Shown here: one piece after another, positions 8,169 through 18,600 of the stretch
How positions within the stretch are numbered: the first letter of the stretch is position 1
Layout of the letters: every line of letters begins with the position of its first letter
Origin: Naumannella halotolerans
GTDB taxonomy: Bacteria; Actinomycetota; Actinomycetes; Propionibacteriales; Propionibacteriaceae
Direction of reading: 5' to 3'
Assembly (NCBI RefSeq): GCF_004364645.1
Contig: NZ_SOAW01000001.1
Span: 434,001 to 498,000 of the forward strand
DNA length: 64,000 bases
Made by a program: the position numbers and the translations under genes
Notes under the pieces: model-generated
The model's input: only the letters and a program-made list of their open reading frames with translations
Database searches by the model: none
What the model was told of the DNA's origin: nothing

Positions 8169-9674
8169 TCAGTGCGCGATCGGCGGGGTGTCGGGTTGCT
8201 GCGCCGGTACGTACCGTCCCATCGCCACCACCAATGGCAGCGCGACCAGTGCCAGACAGGCCGCCACCGTCATCGCCGTCTCGAATCCGGCCGACTGGGC
8301 CGCCACGGAATTCGGATCCCCGGCCGAGGCCGCGACGGTCGATGAGATGGTCACCAGCAAGGCGATCCCGGCTGCCCCGCCCACCTGCTGCATGGACCCG
8401 AGCCAGGCGCTGCCGTGCGGATAGAGGTGCGGTGGCAGATCGTTCAGGGCGGTGGTGAACATCGGCGTGAACAGCAGCGACAGGCCCACCGTCATCACGG
8501 TGTAGGTACCCACGTAGAGACCGATCGGTGTCTCCAGGGTGGTCCGGCTGAAGGTGAACAGGCCGCCGCTCAACATCAACAGGCCGGGGATCGCGAGCAC
8601 CCGCGGACCGAATTTGTCGAAGGCCGAACCCACCAAGGGACCACTGAGCCCCATCAGCAGACCGCCGGGGAGCACGATCAGGCCGGCCGCCAGGGGACTC
8701 AGGCCGACCGGGCCCTGCAGGTGCAGTGGCAACAGGATCGCGATCCCCATCAGTGCGCCGAAACCGATCACCATCACCGTGACCCCCAGGGCGAATCGCC
8801 GATGGGTGAAGGTCCGAAGATCCAGCAGGGGAGTGCCGGTGGTGCGTTGCAACTGGTACTGCCGGGCGACGAAGGCGAGGAGACCGAGCACACCGATCGG
8901 CAGGCTCAACCACAGCGGGAGCCCACCGCCGCCACTTTCGCCCAACTGGCTCAGCGAGTAGACCAGGCCGCCGAAGCCCAGTGCGGCCAGGGGCAGGGTG
9001 ACCACGTCCAACCGGTTGTGTGAGGGCTGGTTGACGTTGACCAGCTTCCACCAACCCATCGCCAGGGCGATCAGACCGATCGGCAGCATCACGGCAAAGA
9101 TCGCCCGCCAGGTGCCGAAGACGCTGAGGATCACTCCGGAAGCGGTCGGGCCGAGTGCCGGGGCCAAGGAGATGACGATGCCGATCATGCCCATCGCCGA
9201 GCCACGACGATGGACCGGCACCAGGTTCAAGATGGTGGTCATCAGCAACGGCATCATCACCGCCGTACCGCTGGCCTGCACCACTCGGGCCAGCAACAGC
9301 ACGCCGAAGACCGGCGCGATCAGCGCAAGCAGGGTGCCGGCGCTGAACAACGACATCGCGGCGATGAAGACGCTCCGGGTGCTGAAGCGCTGGATCACCC
9401 ATCCGGACAGCGGGATCACCACCGCCATCGTCAACATGAAGGCGGTGGTCAGCCACTGGCCGGCGCGTTCGTCCACGCCGAGATCGGCCATCAACTGGTG
9501 CAGCGCGTTGGCCATCACCGTCTCGTTCAGGATCACCACGAAGGCGGCACCGATCAGCAGGCCGATGATCAGCAGCGCCCCGGGGGGAACCGTGGAGGGG
9601 CCGGCGGCATCGGCCCGGTCTGGACCAGATGCCGGATCGGAGGGTCGCGGCTCGGCGGCAGGTTCGGTGGCCAT
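8169..9674 (-). CDS. MFS multidrug exporter, DHA2 (EmrB/QacA) family
   Basis: Proton-driven exporter in the cytoplasmic membrane, expected to expel drugs or other small hydrophobic molecules. The product has 501 residues with about 14 predicted helices, the DHA2 arrangement. Family motifs include FVVILNETVMANALHQLM in helix 1 (motif D1 type), QWLTTAFMLTMAVVIPLSGW, and motif C-like ISLAPALGPTASGVIL. The N-terminal ~30 residues are Ala/Pro-rich and cytoplasmic. The start is ATG (complement of 9672-9674). M. tuberculosis has an EmrB-type exporter (Rv1634) close to uvrB-uvrA, a similar neighbourhood. No TetR or MarR gene is adjacent, so its substrate and control are unknown. Confidence 0.9.
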   Translation of the reverse strand: MATEPAAEPRPSDPASGPDRADAAGPSTVPPGALLIIGLLIGAAFVVILNETVMANALHQLMADLGVDERAGQWLTTAFMLTMAVVIPLSGWVIQRFSTRSVFIAAMSLFSAGTLLALIAPVFGVLLLARVVQASGTAVMMPLLMTTILNLVPVHRRGSAMGMIGIVISLAPALGPTASGVILSVFGTWRAIFAVMLPIGLIALAMGWWKLVNVNQPSHNRLDVVTLPLAALGFGGLVYSLSQLGESGGGGLPLWLSLPIGVLGLLAFVARQYQLQRTTGTPLLDLRTFTHRRFALGVTVMVIGFGALMGIAILLPLHLQGPVGLSPLAAGLIVLPGGLLMGLSGPLVGSAFDKFGPRVLAIPGLLMLSGGLFTFSRTTLETPIGLYVGTYTVMTVGLSLLFTPMFTTALNDLPPHLYPHGSAWLGSMQQVGGAAGIALLVTISSTVAASAGDPNSVAAQSAGFETAMTVAACLALVALPLVVAMGRYVPAQQPDTPPIAH

Positions 9675-10011
9675 GGGTGCCCTTTCGGCGACGCTCGGTG
9701 GAGCCGGTCGAGGCGGGTGTATCCGCGCGGTTAGTGCGGGCGTACCCGCATTGGTCGGGAGGGGTCCGCGAGGACCCAGGATCGTTCCTGCGACACCGAA
9801 GGGTGCTTCCGAGGTCCAGGCAACAGCTCAACACCGACTCTAGAAGAGGCATTCCCTGCCGGACGACCCGTTTTCCGGAGCCAACAGGCACGCTCGAGCG
9901 TAGCGGTAGGTGCGGACACACCGCCCGATCCGGACCACAGCGGACTCGGGTTGGGCTAATCTGCCGACACCGGTGGTGATCCACCCGTGATCCGCCGCTG
10001 CGGTTGTGCGG
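9675..10011. other. Intergenic spacer between the divergent DHA2 exporter and rpsA
   Basis: No gene is supported here. The only structure seen is a small inverted repeat, TGCGGG-cgta-CCCGCA (9735-9750), about 60 nt upstream of the exporter start, a possible operator for that gene. The rpsA promoter begins at 10012. Confidence 0.4.
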
Positions 10012-10041
10012 TTGCTCCTGCTCGCCCGGCGTGGCTAGACT
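10012..10041 (+). promoter_or_regulatory. rpsA promoter
   Basis: The -35 is TTGCTC (10012-10017), then 18 nt, then -10 TAGACT (10036-10041). Transcription would begin near 10048, giving a leader of about 140 nt before the rpsA ATG, long compared with the leaderless genes around it. Confidence 0.6.
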
Positions 10042-10081
10042 GGTCAAGCGCTGTGGCCTGCGCTGACTCAGACGGAGCAGG

Positions 10082-10165
10082 ATGCGCTCGCGAACCGATG
10101 TCGGAACCCTTCGTGGTACCGGCCGGCTGCGAAACCGGGCTGCAGCGTCAACCGAAGACCATTAA
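10082..10165 (+). other. Possible 27-codon upstream ORF in the rpsA leader
   Basis: ATG at 10082 has a GGAGCAGG tract just upstream and runs 27 codons to TAA at 10163-10165, 23 bases before the rpsA ATG. The predicted peptide is Arg-rich (starts MRSRTDVGTLRG). It could be a chance ORF; conservation in relatives would be needed to call it a leader peptide. Confidence 0.3.
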
Positions 10166-10188
10166 CAATTTATCGGAGCCCGAACTAC

Positions 10189-11655
10189 ATGACGTCCTCC
10201 CTTGAGGCATCCCCGCAGGTTGCTGTCGACGACCTCGGCTCGCCCGAAGCCTTTCTTGAGGCAATCGACAAGACCATCAAGTACTTCAACGATGGCGACA
10301 TCGTTTCCGGCACGGTCGTCAAGGTCGACCGTGACGAAGTTCTGCTGGACATCGGTTACAAGACCGAAGGTGTGATCCCGTCCAAGGAATTGTCCATCAA
10401 GCACGATGTCGACCCCTTCGAGGTGGTCTCCGTCGGCGACGAGATCGAGGCCTTGGTCCAGCAGAAGGAGGACAAGGAAGGTCGCCTGATCCTGTCCAAG
10501 AAGCGCGCCCAGTACGAGCGCGCCTGGGGCACGATCGAGAAGATCAAGGAAGAGGACGGTGTCGTCACCGGCTCGGTGATCGAGGTCGTCAAGGGTGGTC
10601 TGATCGTCGACATCGGCCTGCGCGGCTTCCTGCCCGCCTCGCTGGTGGAGATGCGTCGCGTCCGTGACCTGCAGCCCTACGTCGGCCAGGAGCTCGAGGC
10701 GAAGATCATCGAGCTGGACAAGAACCGCAACAACGTGGTGCTGTCCCGTCGCGCGTGGCTGGAGCAGACCCAGTCCGAGGTCCGCCACACCTTCCTCACC
10801 CAGCTGCAGAAGGGGCAGATCCGCAAGGGTGTCGTCTCCTCCATCGTCAACTTCGGCGCCTTCGTCGATCTCGGCGGTGTCGATGGCCTGGTGCACGTCT
10901 CCGAGCTGTCCTGGAAGCACATCGACCACCCGTCCGAGGTCGTCTCGGTCGGCGACGAGGTCACCGTCGAGGTGCTCAGCGTCGAGATGGACCGCGAGCG
11001 CGTGTCGCTGTCGCTGAAGGCCACCCAGGAAGATCCGTGGCAGGCCTTCGCCCGCCTGCACCAGCTGGGACAGATCGTTCCCGGCAAGGTCACCAAGCTG
11101 GTGCCGTTCGGTGCGTTCGTCCGGGTCGAGGAGGGCATCGAGGGTCTGGTGCACGTCTCCGAGCTGGCCACCCGCCACGTCGAGATCCCCGAGCAGGTCG
11201 TCGCCGTCAACGACGAGGTCCTGGTCAAGATCATCGACATCGACCTCGAGCGTCGCCGGATCTCGCTGTCGTTGAAGCAGGCCAACGAGGACGTCGACGT
11301 CAACGCCGAGGACTTCGATCCGGCGCTGTACGGCATGACCGCGTCCTACGACGCCGAGGGCAACTACCTCTACCCCGAGGGCTTCGATCCGGAGACCAAC
11401 GAGTGGAAGGAAGGCTACGAGGAGCAGCAGCGCGCCTGGGAGGCCGAGTACGCCGAGGCACAGGCTCGCTGGGAGGCGCACAAGCGTCAGGTCGAGCAGG
11501 CCGAGAACGCGCCGGAGACCAGCGCGACTGCCGCACCGTCCACCGGCTACAGCAGTGGTGGCGACGAGGAAGAGTTGGAGTCGGCCCCGGCCGGCGGTTC
11601 GCTCGCCTCGGACGAGGCTCTGCAGGCACTGCGGGACAAGCTGACCGGCGCCTGA
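10189..11655 (+). CDS. rpsA: 30S ribosomal protein S1
   Basis: RNA-binding ribosomal protein that helps load and unfold mRNA on the 30S subunit. The 488-residue product has four tandem S1 (OB-fold) domains at roughly 35-105, 120-190, 205-280 and 290-365, the actinobacterial form rather than the six-repeat form of E. coli. Signature segments are GTVVKVDRDEVLLDIGYKTE, FGAFVDLGGVDGLVHVSEL and FGAFVRVEEGIEGLVHVSEL. The C-terminal ~120 residues are acidic, Glu/Ala-rich and poorly conserved. ATG at 10189 is preceded by GGAGCCCG as ribosome binding site. Codon choice is strongly biased to C-ending codons (many AAG, GAG and ATC), as expected for a highly expressed gene. A strong terminator follows. 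Confidence 0.98.
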   Translation: MTSSLEASPQVAVDDLGSPEAFLEAIDKTIKYFNDGDIVSGTVVKVDRDEVLLDIGYKTEGVIPSKELSIKHDVDPFEVVSVGDEIEALVQQKEDKEGRLILSKKRAQYERAWGTIEKIKEEDGVVTGSVIEVVKGGLIVDIGLRGFLPASLVEMRRVRDLQPYVGQELEAKIIELDKNRNNVVLSRRAWLEQTQSEVRHTFLTQLQKGQIRKGVVSSIVNFGAFVDLGGVDGLVHVSELSWKHIDHPSEVVSVGDEVTVEVLSVEMDRERVSLSLKATQEDPWQAFARLHQLGQIVPGKVTKLVPFGAFVRVEEGIEGLVHVSELATRHVEIPEQVVAVNDEVLVKIIDIDLERRRISLSLKQANEDVDVNAEDFDPALYGMTASYDAEGNYLYPEGFDPETNEWKEGYEEQQRAWEAEYAEAQARWEAHKRQVEQAENAPETSATAAPSTGYSSGGDEEELESAPAGGSLASDEALQALRDKLTGA

Positions 11656-11678
11656 GTCGCAGCCGTCCACTGAGGACA

Positions 11679-11719
11679 GCGGAGAACCCCTTCACCGAAT
11701 CGGTGGAGGGGTTCTCCGC
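11679..11719 (+). terminator. Rho-independent-type terminator of rpsA
   Basis: An 18-bp stem has arms beginning GCGGAGAACCCC and its complement, with one G-U pair, closed by a 5-base loop GAATC. It lies 23 bases after the rpsA stop. The U tract is weak (GTTC follows). Confidence 0.8.
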
Positions 11720-11801
11720 GTTCGGGCGAGGGTTCTGCCCGGCAGCGGGTACGTCCGGGGTTGATCGGCCACGGCTGCGGCGATGTGATTGGCTGATCGT
11801 C

Positions 11802-12413
11802 ATGACAACGGTGGGACTGACCGGGGGGATCGCGTCGGGCAAGAGTGCGGTCGCCGACCTGCTGGCCGAACGGGGGGCCGTGATCGTCGATGCCGACCGA
11901 CTCGCCCGGGAGGTGGTCGAACCGGGTTCGGCGGGGCTGGCGGCGGTGGTCGAACGGTTCGGCCCGCAGGTGCTCGCCGGGGACGGTTCGCTGGACCGCA
12001 AGGCACTGGGCGCGATCGTCTTCGACGATTCCTCGGCCAGGGGTGATCTGGAGCAGATCCTGCATCCACGGATCCGCGAGCTGTCCGCCGCCCGGGCGGC
12101 CGAGGCATTCGCCACCGATCCCGATGCCGTGGTGGTGCAGGTGATCCCACTGCTGGTGGAGACCGGCCAGGCGGACCGCTTCGACCTGGTGCTGGTGGTC
12201 GATGTCGAGCCGCAGGTGCAGTTGCAGCGCTTGCGGGATCGCGATGGCCTCGACCTGCAGCAGGCCCGGGCCCGGATCGCAGCGCAGGCCACGCGCGGCG
12301 AGCGGCTGGCCGCGGCGGATGTCGTGATCGACAACAGCGGCGACCGTACCGATCTTTGCAAGCAGGTCGACTCGGTCTGGGAGCGGCTGCGGACACCGAC
12401 ATGTGATCTGTGA
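11802..12413 (+). CDS. coaE: Dephospho-CoA kinase
   Basis: Last step of coenzyme A synthesis: ATP-dependent phosphorylation of the 3'-hydroxyl of dephospho-CoA. The product has 203 residues, the short form without the C-terminal GrpB-like extension that some actinobacterial CoaE proteins carry. The Walker A motif is GLTGGIASGKS at residues 5-15. It is followed by the family's VIVDADRLAREVV, the lid segment AIVFDD...LEQILHPRI and PLLVETGQADRFDLVLVVDV. ATG at 11802 is chosen because GLTGG must be at the extreme N-terminus. TTGGCT lies 7 nt upstream and may be a -10 for a leaderless mRNA. coaE follows rpsA in many actinobacteria, but here a terminator separates them. Confidence 0.96.
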   Translation: MTTVGLTGGIASGKSAVADLLAERGAVIVDADRLAREVVEPGSAGLAAVVERFGPQVLAGDGSLDRKALGAIVFDDSSARGDLEQILHPRIRELSAARAAEAFATDPDAVVVQVIPLLVETGQADRFDLVLVVDVEPQVQLQRLRDRDGLDLQQARARIAAQATRGERLAAADVVIDNSGDRTDLCKQVDSVWERLRTPTCDL

Positions 12414-12496
12414 CACCATGCTGGCGGCACGTCAGTGCCACGCGGTTTGACCCCGTCCTGGGGGAGGCTGGGGCCGCCGACATGAAGGAGTTCGCA

Positions 12497-13768
12497 GTGG
12501 AATGCCCGCGATGTCACACCCAACTACCTGATGTCGCTCACTTCTGCCATCGCTGTGGCATGGATGAGCGCAGCCCCGACAAGGACCGCCGGCGGGCGTT
12601 CGCGGTGAAACCCGACGAACCGGTGGCCTCGTTCGCCGTGGTGTCGAGCATCATGCCCCGGGGCGCGGGGGAGAAGCCCCAGACGTACCGGATCGCGATC
12701 ATGATCGCCCTCGTGGTGGCCCTGTTGGCCGCCTGCTTCGGGGCACTGCCGATCGCGGTCCTGGTTGCCGCCTTCGCCATCCCGATCGTCTACATCGTCT
12801 ATCTCTACGACGTGAACCTGTGGGACGACCATCCGATCCAGGTCACCGCGATGGCCTTCGTGTTGACGATGGTCCTCGGGATCGGCTTCACCCTGCTCTG
12901 GTTCAATCTGCTGGGTGGTGGGGAGAGCCTGCACAGCATGGACATCCTCGGCCAGGGCGGACCCACCATCGGTGGGTTCCTGCTGGCCGCGATCGCCGTC
13001 CCGGTGATCGGTGAGGTGCTGCGGCAGCTCGGACCGGTCTACCTGGCCAGCCGCCCTCGCTACGACGACCTGCTGGACGGGGTCAGTTTCGGCGTCATCT
13101 CCGGCGTCGCCTACTCCACCGCCGACACCCTGGTCCGGCAGTGGCCGCTGATCGTCGGCGGCCTGACCCGGGAGATCGATCCCGGACTGTGGATGTCATT
13201 GATCTTCCTCGAGGGGTTCGTGAAACCGCTGATCATCGGCACGGCCAGTGGCATCGCCTGCGCGGAGTTCTCCGGTCTGGGCAAGGGGTACGACGGCTTC
13301 ACTCCCCGCTACTTCCGTGGGGTCGCGGAGGCGATCGCGGCGAACATCCTCTACCAGGGTGGGGTCTACCTCTTCGGGTTCGTGGACAACCCGACGATGG
13401 GTGTGGTGCTGACCATCCTCTGGGGGCTGCTGATCCTGGCGGTGTTGCTGTTGCGGATCCGCGCGATCCTGCACGTGGCGTTGATCGAGGCGGCGTTGGA
13501 GGATGCGCAGCGGGACACCGGCATCGTGGACGGTGAGGACCAGACCTTCTGTGCTCAGTGTGAGATGCCGCTGCTGAACCGGGCAGCCTTCTGCAGTGCC
13601 TGCGGCGCTGCGGTTCGTACCCGGCACAAGGAGCACCATCCGAAGTTGCCACCACCCGGACCGGCCAGCTCGGCGAGTTTCCCCGGTACGGCCGGTTCGG
13701 ACTTCGAATCCGCCCCGACGAGGACCGCGGAACGGCCTGCGTCCGAGGACCAGGGGGACCGGGCATGA
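12497..13768 (+). CDS. Membrane protein with two zinc ribbons around a degenerate PrsW-like core
   Basis: About 423 residues. The N-terminus is a zinc ribbon ([19 protein letters not shown], residues 3-21) and a second one ([19 protein letters not shown], ~350-368) follows the last helix. Between them are about nine hydrophobic helices. The segment [20 protein letters not shown] with [21 protein letters not shown] resembles PrsW/YhfC-type intramembrane proteases. The catalytic EExxK is reduced to GEVLR and the later FEN and His motifs are not intact, so proteolysis is doubtful. GTG at 12497 was chosen for the AAGGAG 6 nt upstream; ATG at 12482 would add five residues. The stop overlaps the next gene's ATG (ATGA), so the two products probably act together. 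The function is not known. Confidence 0.7.
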   Translation: MECPRCHTQLPDVAHFCHRCGMDERSPDKDRRRAFAVKPDEPVASFAVVSSIMPRGAGEKPQTYRIAIMIALVVALLAACFGALPIAVLVAAFAIPIVYIVYLYDVNLWDDHPIQVTAMAFVLTMVLGIGFTLLWFNLLGGGESLHSMDILGQGGPTIGGFLLAAIAVPVIGEVLRQLGPVYLASRPRYDDLLDGVSFGVISGVAYSTADTLVRQWPLIVGGLTREIDPGLWMSLIFLEGFVKPLIIGTASGIACAEFSGLGKGYDGFTPRYFRGVAEAIAANILYQGGVYLFGFVDNPTMGVVLTILWGLLILAVLLLRIRAILHVALIEAALEDAQRDTGIVDGEDQTFCAQCEMPLLNRAAFCSACGAAVRTRHKEHHPKLPPPGPASSASFPGTAGSDFESAPTRTAERPASEDQGDRA

Positions 13769-14802
13769 GCCAGGGAGGATGGCCCGGTCAGGGCAACCCG
13801 AACCAGCCCGGATGGGGACAACAGTCCGGGTACGGTCAGCCGCAGCCCAGTTACGGGCAGCAGCCCCCGCCGGGGTACGGCCAGCAGCCCCCGCCGGGGT
13901 ACGGCCAGCAGCCCCCGCCGGGGTACGGCCAGCAGCCCCCGCCGGGGTACGGCCAACAGCCGCAGCCGGGGTACGGCCAACAGCCGCAGCCGGGGTACGG
14001 CCAACAGCCGCCGGGAGCGGGGCAACAACCCCAGCCCGGTTACCCTCAGCACTCCTACCCGCAACCCGGCGGGCCGGTGCCGCCACCGGTCAGCGGTAAG
14101 GGCAACTCGCCGATCAAACTGCTGCTGATCGTCGGTGGCGCGGTCGCCGTGGTGGCCGTGATCGCGGTGATCCTGGTGAACGTCTTCGGCGGCAGTGGGA
14201 ACAGCGGAACCCTGGTGGCCCCACCTCCCGACGCGCCGACCACCCAGCCCGCGCCTCCGGGCGGTGGTGGTGGCACCGATCCGTCCACCGCGCCGTCCGA
14301 ACCCACCGAACCCACCGAGGATCCGCAACCGCCCAGCGGCGATGCGGTCGAGGTCGGCAGCGGGGTTTCGGTGGTGCCGGCCTCCGGTTGGGCCGTGGTG
14401 TCGGAGGAGACCGACAGTGTCGTCATCAGCGACGGCGAATCGATGTACCTGGTCACAGTCGCCAATGCCCAGGGGACCCCGGCCAGCGACCTGGTCGAAG
14501 GCTTCGTCCAGGGCGTCGCGGAGGGTCAGGGGACCGACGTGCAGTACTCCGACGTGACCGAGCACTCCGACATCGATCCGGATCTGGATGTCGCCCATAT
14601 GGGAGCGGGAATGACGGTCGCCAGCGGTGCCGGTTCGGGCAACTGGGTGCTGGATTCCGTGGTCTCGGTCAAGACGTCGGACGATGTCGCAGCCTTCACC
14701 CTCCTGTTGGCGCCGGAATCGGCGTTCGACGACGGTGGTGAGGCGTTGAGCGAGGCCCGCGACACGATGCTGGGCTCAGTCTTCGCCAGCCAGCTCGGCT
14801 GA
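13765..14802 (+). CDS. Pro/Gln/Gly-rich repeat protein with one membrane anchor
   Basis: The 345-residue product is translationally coupled to the zinc-ribbon membrane protein by an ATGA overlap. Residues 1-110 are low-complexity, with an 8-residue repeat QQPPPGYG present about six times. One hydrophobic helix ([20 protein letters not shown], ~113-132) follows KL, and a Thr/Pro/Gly-rich linker leads to a folded-looking domain of about 155 residues. The topology implied is a disordered cytoplasmic tail, one helix and an extracellular domain. Mycobacterial and propionibacterial cell-surface or DUF4352-like sensors share this plan, but I cannot assign a family to the C-terminal domain. A strong hairpin ends the transcript at 14812. 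Confidence 0.75.
   Translation: MSQGGWPGQGNPNQPGWGQQSGYGQPQPSYGQQPPPGYGQQPPPGYGQQPPPGYGQQPPPGYGQQPQPGYGQQPQPGYGQQPPGAGQQPQPGYPQHSYPQPGGPVPPPVSGKGNSPIKLLLIVGGAVAVVAVIAVILVNVFGGSGNSGTLVAPPPDAPTTQPAPPGGGGGTDPSTAPSEPTEPTEDPQPPSGDAVEVGSGVSVVPASGWAVVSEETDSVVISDGESMYLVTVANAQGTPASDLVEGFVQGVAEGQGTDVQYSDVTEHSDIDPDLDVAHMGAGMTVASGAGSGNWVLDSVVSVKTSDDVAAFTLLLAPESAFDDGGEALSEARDTMLGSVFASQLG
13858..14001 (+). repeat. Six 24-bp tandem repeats within the Pro/Gln-rich gene
   Basis: Four identical 24-base units (13858-13953, beginning CAGCAGCCCCCGCCG) are followed by two variants with CAACAGCCGCAG (13954-14001). Each encodes QQP-P/Q-PGYG. The identity of the first four units points to recent copy-number change; copy number may differ between strains. 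Confidence 0.95.
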
Positions 14803-14811
14803 CCCCGCGCA

Positions 14812-14858
14812 GGCTCCGACAGGAGGCCGGTTCCCCGCGGCGGCCTCCTGTCGGAGCC
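14812..14858 (+). terminator. Strong terminator hairpin before uvrB
   Basis: A perfect 18-bp stem (arms begin GGCTCCGACAGG) with an 11-base loop lies directly after the Pro-rich gene. It separates that transcript from uvrB, whose -10 begins 7 bases further on. Confidence 0.85.
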
Positions 14859-14864
14859 CCGACG

Positions 14865-14870
14865 TAGGCT
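14865..14870 (+). promoter_or_regulatory. -10 element (TAGGCT) of leaderless uvrB promoter
   Basis: TAGGCT is followed by 7 nt and the uvrB ATG. The same hexamer lies before polA. The upstream terminator arm overlaps where a -35 would be. Confidence 0.5.
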
Positions 14871-14877
14871 GGTAGCC

Positions 14878-16980
<2,103 letters not shown>

Positions 16981-16994
16981 CCGTCGGATCGGCC

Positions 16995-17080
16995 GGGTCA
17001 GGCTCGGGCCGGGTCGGGTCAGGCTCGGGCCGGGTTGGGTCAGGCTCGGGCCGGGTTGGTCAGGTTCAGGCCGGATCGGG
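16995..17080. repeat. Tandem 21-bp repeats downstream of uvrB
   Basis: Three near-identical 21-base units (GGGTCAGGCTCGGGCCGGGTC/T at 16995, 17016 and 17037) are followed by a degenerate fourth copy to about 17080. They do not encode a supported protein. They may be a slippage-prone minisatellite or bind a protein. Confidence 0.9.
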
Positions 17081-17170
17081 TTGGACCGGCTCTGCGTGGG
17101 TCGACTCGGGTGGCGGGTCGGCCCTGCTGGTCGTTTCTGCCTGGTCGCTGGTGCGCGGTTGTGTCCGCTG

Positions 17171-17176
17171 TCATAC
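17171..17176 (+). promoter_or_regulatory. -10 element (CATACT) before the Mn2+ riboswitch
   Basis: CATACT lies so that transcription would begin at about 17183, exactly at the first base of the riboswitch P1 stem. No strong -35 is seen. Confidence 0.45.
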
Positions 17177-17183
17177 TTGTCCG

Positions 17184-17280
17184 CGGAGGGGAGTATTCCC
17201 TGCACTCGATGTCGTCATGACGGCGCGGTCGTCGATGATCGTCCCGGCTCGGGTGGCCCTCACGGGCGGAAGAGACCTCC
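17184..17280 (+). ncRNA. yybP-ykoY (manganese) riboswitch
   Basis: The hallmark loop GGGGAGTA lies in GGAGGGGAGTATTCCC (17184-17199). It is followed by GTCGTCATGACGGC, a GCCC-TCAC-GGGC hairpin (17256-17267) and the conserved 3' end GGAAGAGACCTCC. The P1 stem pairs GGAGG (17184-17188) with CCTCC (17276-17280). In known members this aptamer senses Mn2+ and sits before TerC-family exporters, as here: the TerC start is 37 bases downstream. An expression platform is not obvious; control may be through the ribosome binding site (GGAAGGA, 17304-17310). Confidence 0.85.
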
Positions 17281-17316
17281 AAGACACATGATCATGCGCT
17301 CTTGGAAGGACTCGTC

Positions 17317-18450
17317 GTGGACGTATCTCCACTTGTCTGGGGACTCACCCTCGGTATCACCCTGACCGTTCTGCTGGTCGACCTGTTGATCATCGGTCGT
17401 CGCCCGCACGAGCCGTCGATGAAGGAAGCCGGGATCTTCGTCTCGATCTATGCCTCGCTGGCGGTCATCTTCGGACTGGGGGTCTGGTGGTTCTCCGGTC
17501 CGGTCTTCGCCGGTGAGTTCTTCGCCGGCTGGATCACCGAGTACAGCCTGTCGATCGACAACCTGTTCATCTTCATCATCATCATGGGGGCGTTGAACGT
17601 TCCCCGGCACCTGCAGCAGTTCGCGCTGATGATCGGCATCGTGATCGCCCTCGTGCTGCGCGGTATCTTCATCGCGCTCGGGGCGGCGTTGATCAATGCC
17701 TTCGCCGGTGTCTTCTTCCTGTTCGGCGCGATCCTGATCTACACCGCGGTCCGCCTGGTGATCGACTGGTCCAAACATGACGAGGACAACGCCGAGAACG
17801 GGGTGATGCGGTTCGCCCGTCGGGTGATCCCGTTCACCGACGACTACCGCGGTACGAAGCTGTTCATCCGCGAGAACGGCCGTCGGGTCGCCACCCCGAT
17901 GCTGATGGTGATCATCGCCCTCGGCAGCACCGACCTGCTGTTCGCCCTGGATTCCATTCCGGCGATCTACGGACTCACCCAGGAGCCGTACCTGGTCTTC
18001 GCCGCCAATGTGTTCGCGCTGATGGGCCTGCGCCAGTTGTACTTCCTGATCGGCGGTCTGCTGAAGCGGCTGGTCTACCTGTCCCTGGGGCTGTCGGTGA
18101 TCCTGGCGTTCATCGGCGTGAAACTGTTCCTGCATGCGCTGCACTCCACACCGGTGCTGACCTGGTTCGGGATGGATCCGTTGAGCGTTCCCGAGATCCC
18201 GACCTGGTTGTCGCTGATCGTGATCATCGGCGTGTTGATCATCACCGCGGTGGCGAGTCTGCTGCGCTCGCGGGGAACCGCCGGCGAGGAGGTGGCTGAC
18301 ACCGCTGCGTCGACCGGCGAGAGCCCCGATGATCGGGCGGCGACCTCCGGCCCCGGCTCCACCATTGCCGAGGGCAGCCGCCGAACCAGCTCACCGGCAG
18401 CTGAGGAGCCCGGTGATCGGCTGCAGACCCCCGACCGCCACGACCCCTGA
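17317..18450 (+). CDS. TerC/Alx-family membrane protein, probable manganese exporter
   Basis: Integral membrane protein of the TerC family. The riboswitch context suggests Mn2+ export, as established for E. coli Alx and Bacillus homologues. The product has 377 residues with about nine hydrophobic helices. The family's acidic membrane motifs are present: SIDNLFIFIIIMG (~73-85) and GSTDLLFALDSIPAIYGLT (~205-223). The core ends near residue 315, then a ~60-residue hydrophilic Ser/Thr/Glu-rich tail. GTG at 17317 is chosen because GGAAGGA lies 6 nt upstream and the protein then starts at MDVSPLVWGLTLG; a TTG five codons earlier is possible. Despite the family name, there is no ter operon and no reason to infer tellurite resistance. 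Confidence 0.9.
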   Translation: MDVSPLVWGLTLGITLTVLLVDLLIIGRRPHEPSMKEAGIFVSIYASLAVIFGLGVWWFSGPVFAGEFFAGWITEYSLSIDNLFIFIIIMGALNVPRHLQQFALMIGIVIALVLRGIFIALGAALINAFAGVFFLFGAILIYTAVRLVIDWSKHDEDNAENGVMRFARRVIPFTDDYRGTKLFIRENGRRVATPMLMVIIALGSTDLLFALDSIPAIYGLTQEPYLVFAANVFALMGLRQLYFLIGGLLKRLVYLSLGLSVILAFIGVKLFLHALHSTPVLTWFGMDPLSVPEIPTWLSLIVIIGVLIITAVASLLRSRGTAGEEVADTAASTGESPDDRAATSGPGSTIAEGSRRTSSPAAEEPGDRLQTPDRHDP

Positions 18451-18509
18451 GGGGAGCGTCCGCGCGACCATCCGTAGCCGGGAGGTACGCAGCTGATCCC
18501 GGCCGGCGG

Positions 18510-18539
18510 CCACCGCCACGGGTGAACTCCCGGCGGTGG
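18510..18539. terminator. Possible hairpin between convergent terC and DUF1059 genes
   Basis: CCACCGCC (18510-18517) and GGCGGTGG (18532-18539) form an 8-bp stem with a 14-base loop. A further GGCGGTGGC at 18542-18550 could pair instead. It lies 60 bases after terC. There is no U tract, so support is modest. Confidence 0.4.
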
Positions 18540-18600
18540 TCGGCGGTGGCGTGGCTCCTGGGCCACGGGTCCGGGCCGGCTCGTACCGCGGAGTGAGCGT

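Noticed and set aside
13858-14001. Regular 24-bp repeats that could suggest a CRISPR array
   Set aside because: The repeats are contiguous with no spacers, in frame with a coding sequence and encode QQPPPGYG. There are no cas genes.
16995-17080. 21-bp repeats as a CRISPR or origin iteron array
   Set aside because: No spacers, no replication gene and no DnaA-box-like TTATCCACA nearby.
17317-18450. Tellurite resistance as the function of the TerC-family gene
   Set aside because: No other ter gene is present, while a Mn2+ riboswitch precedes it. Manganese export is better supported.
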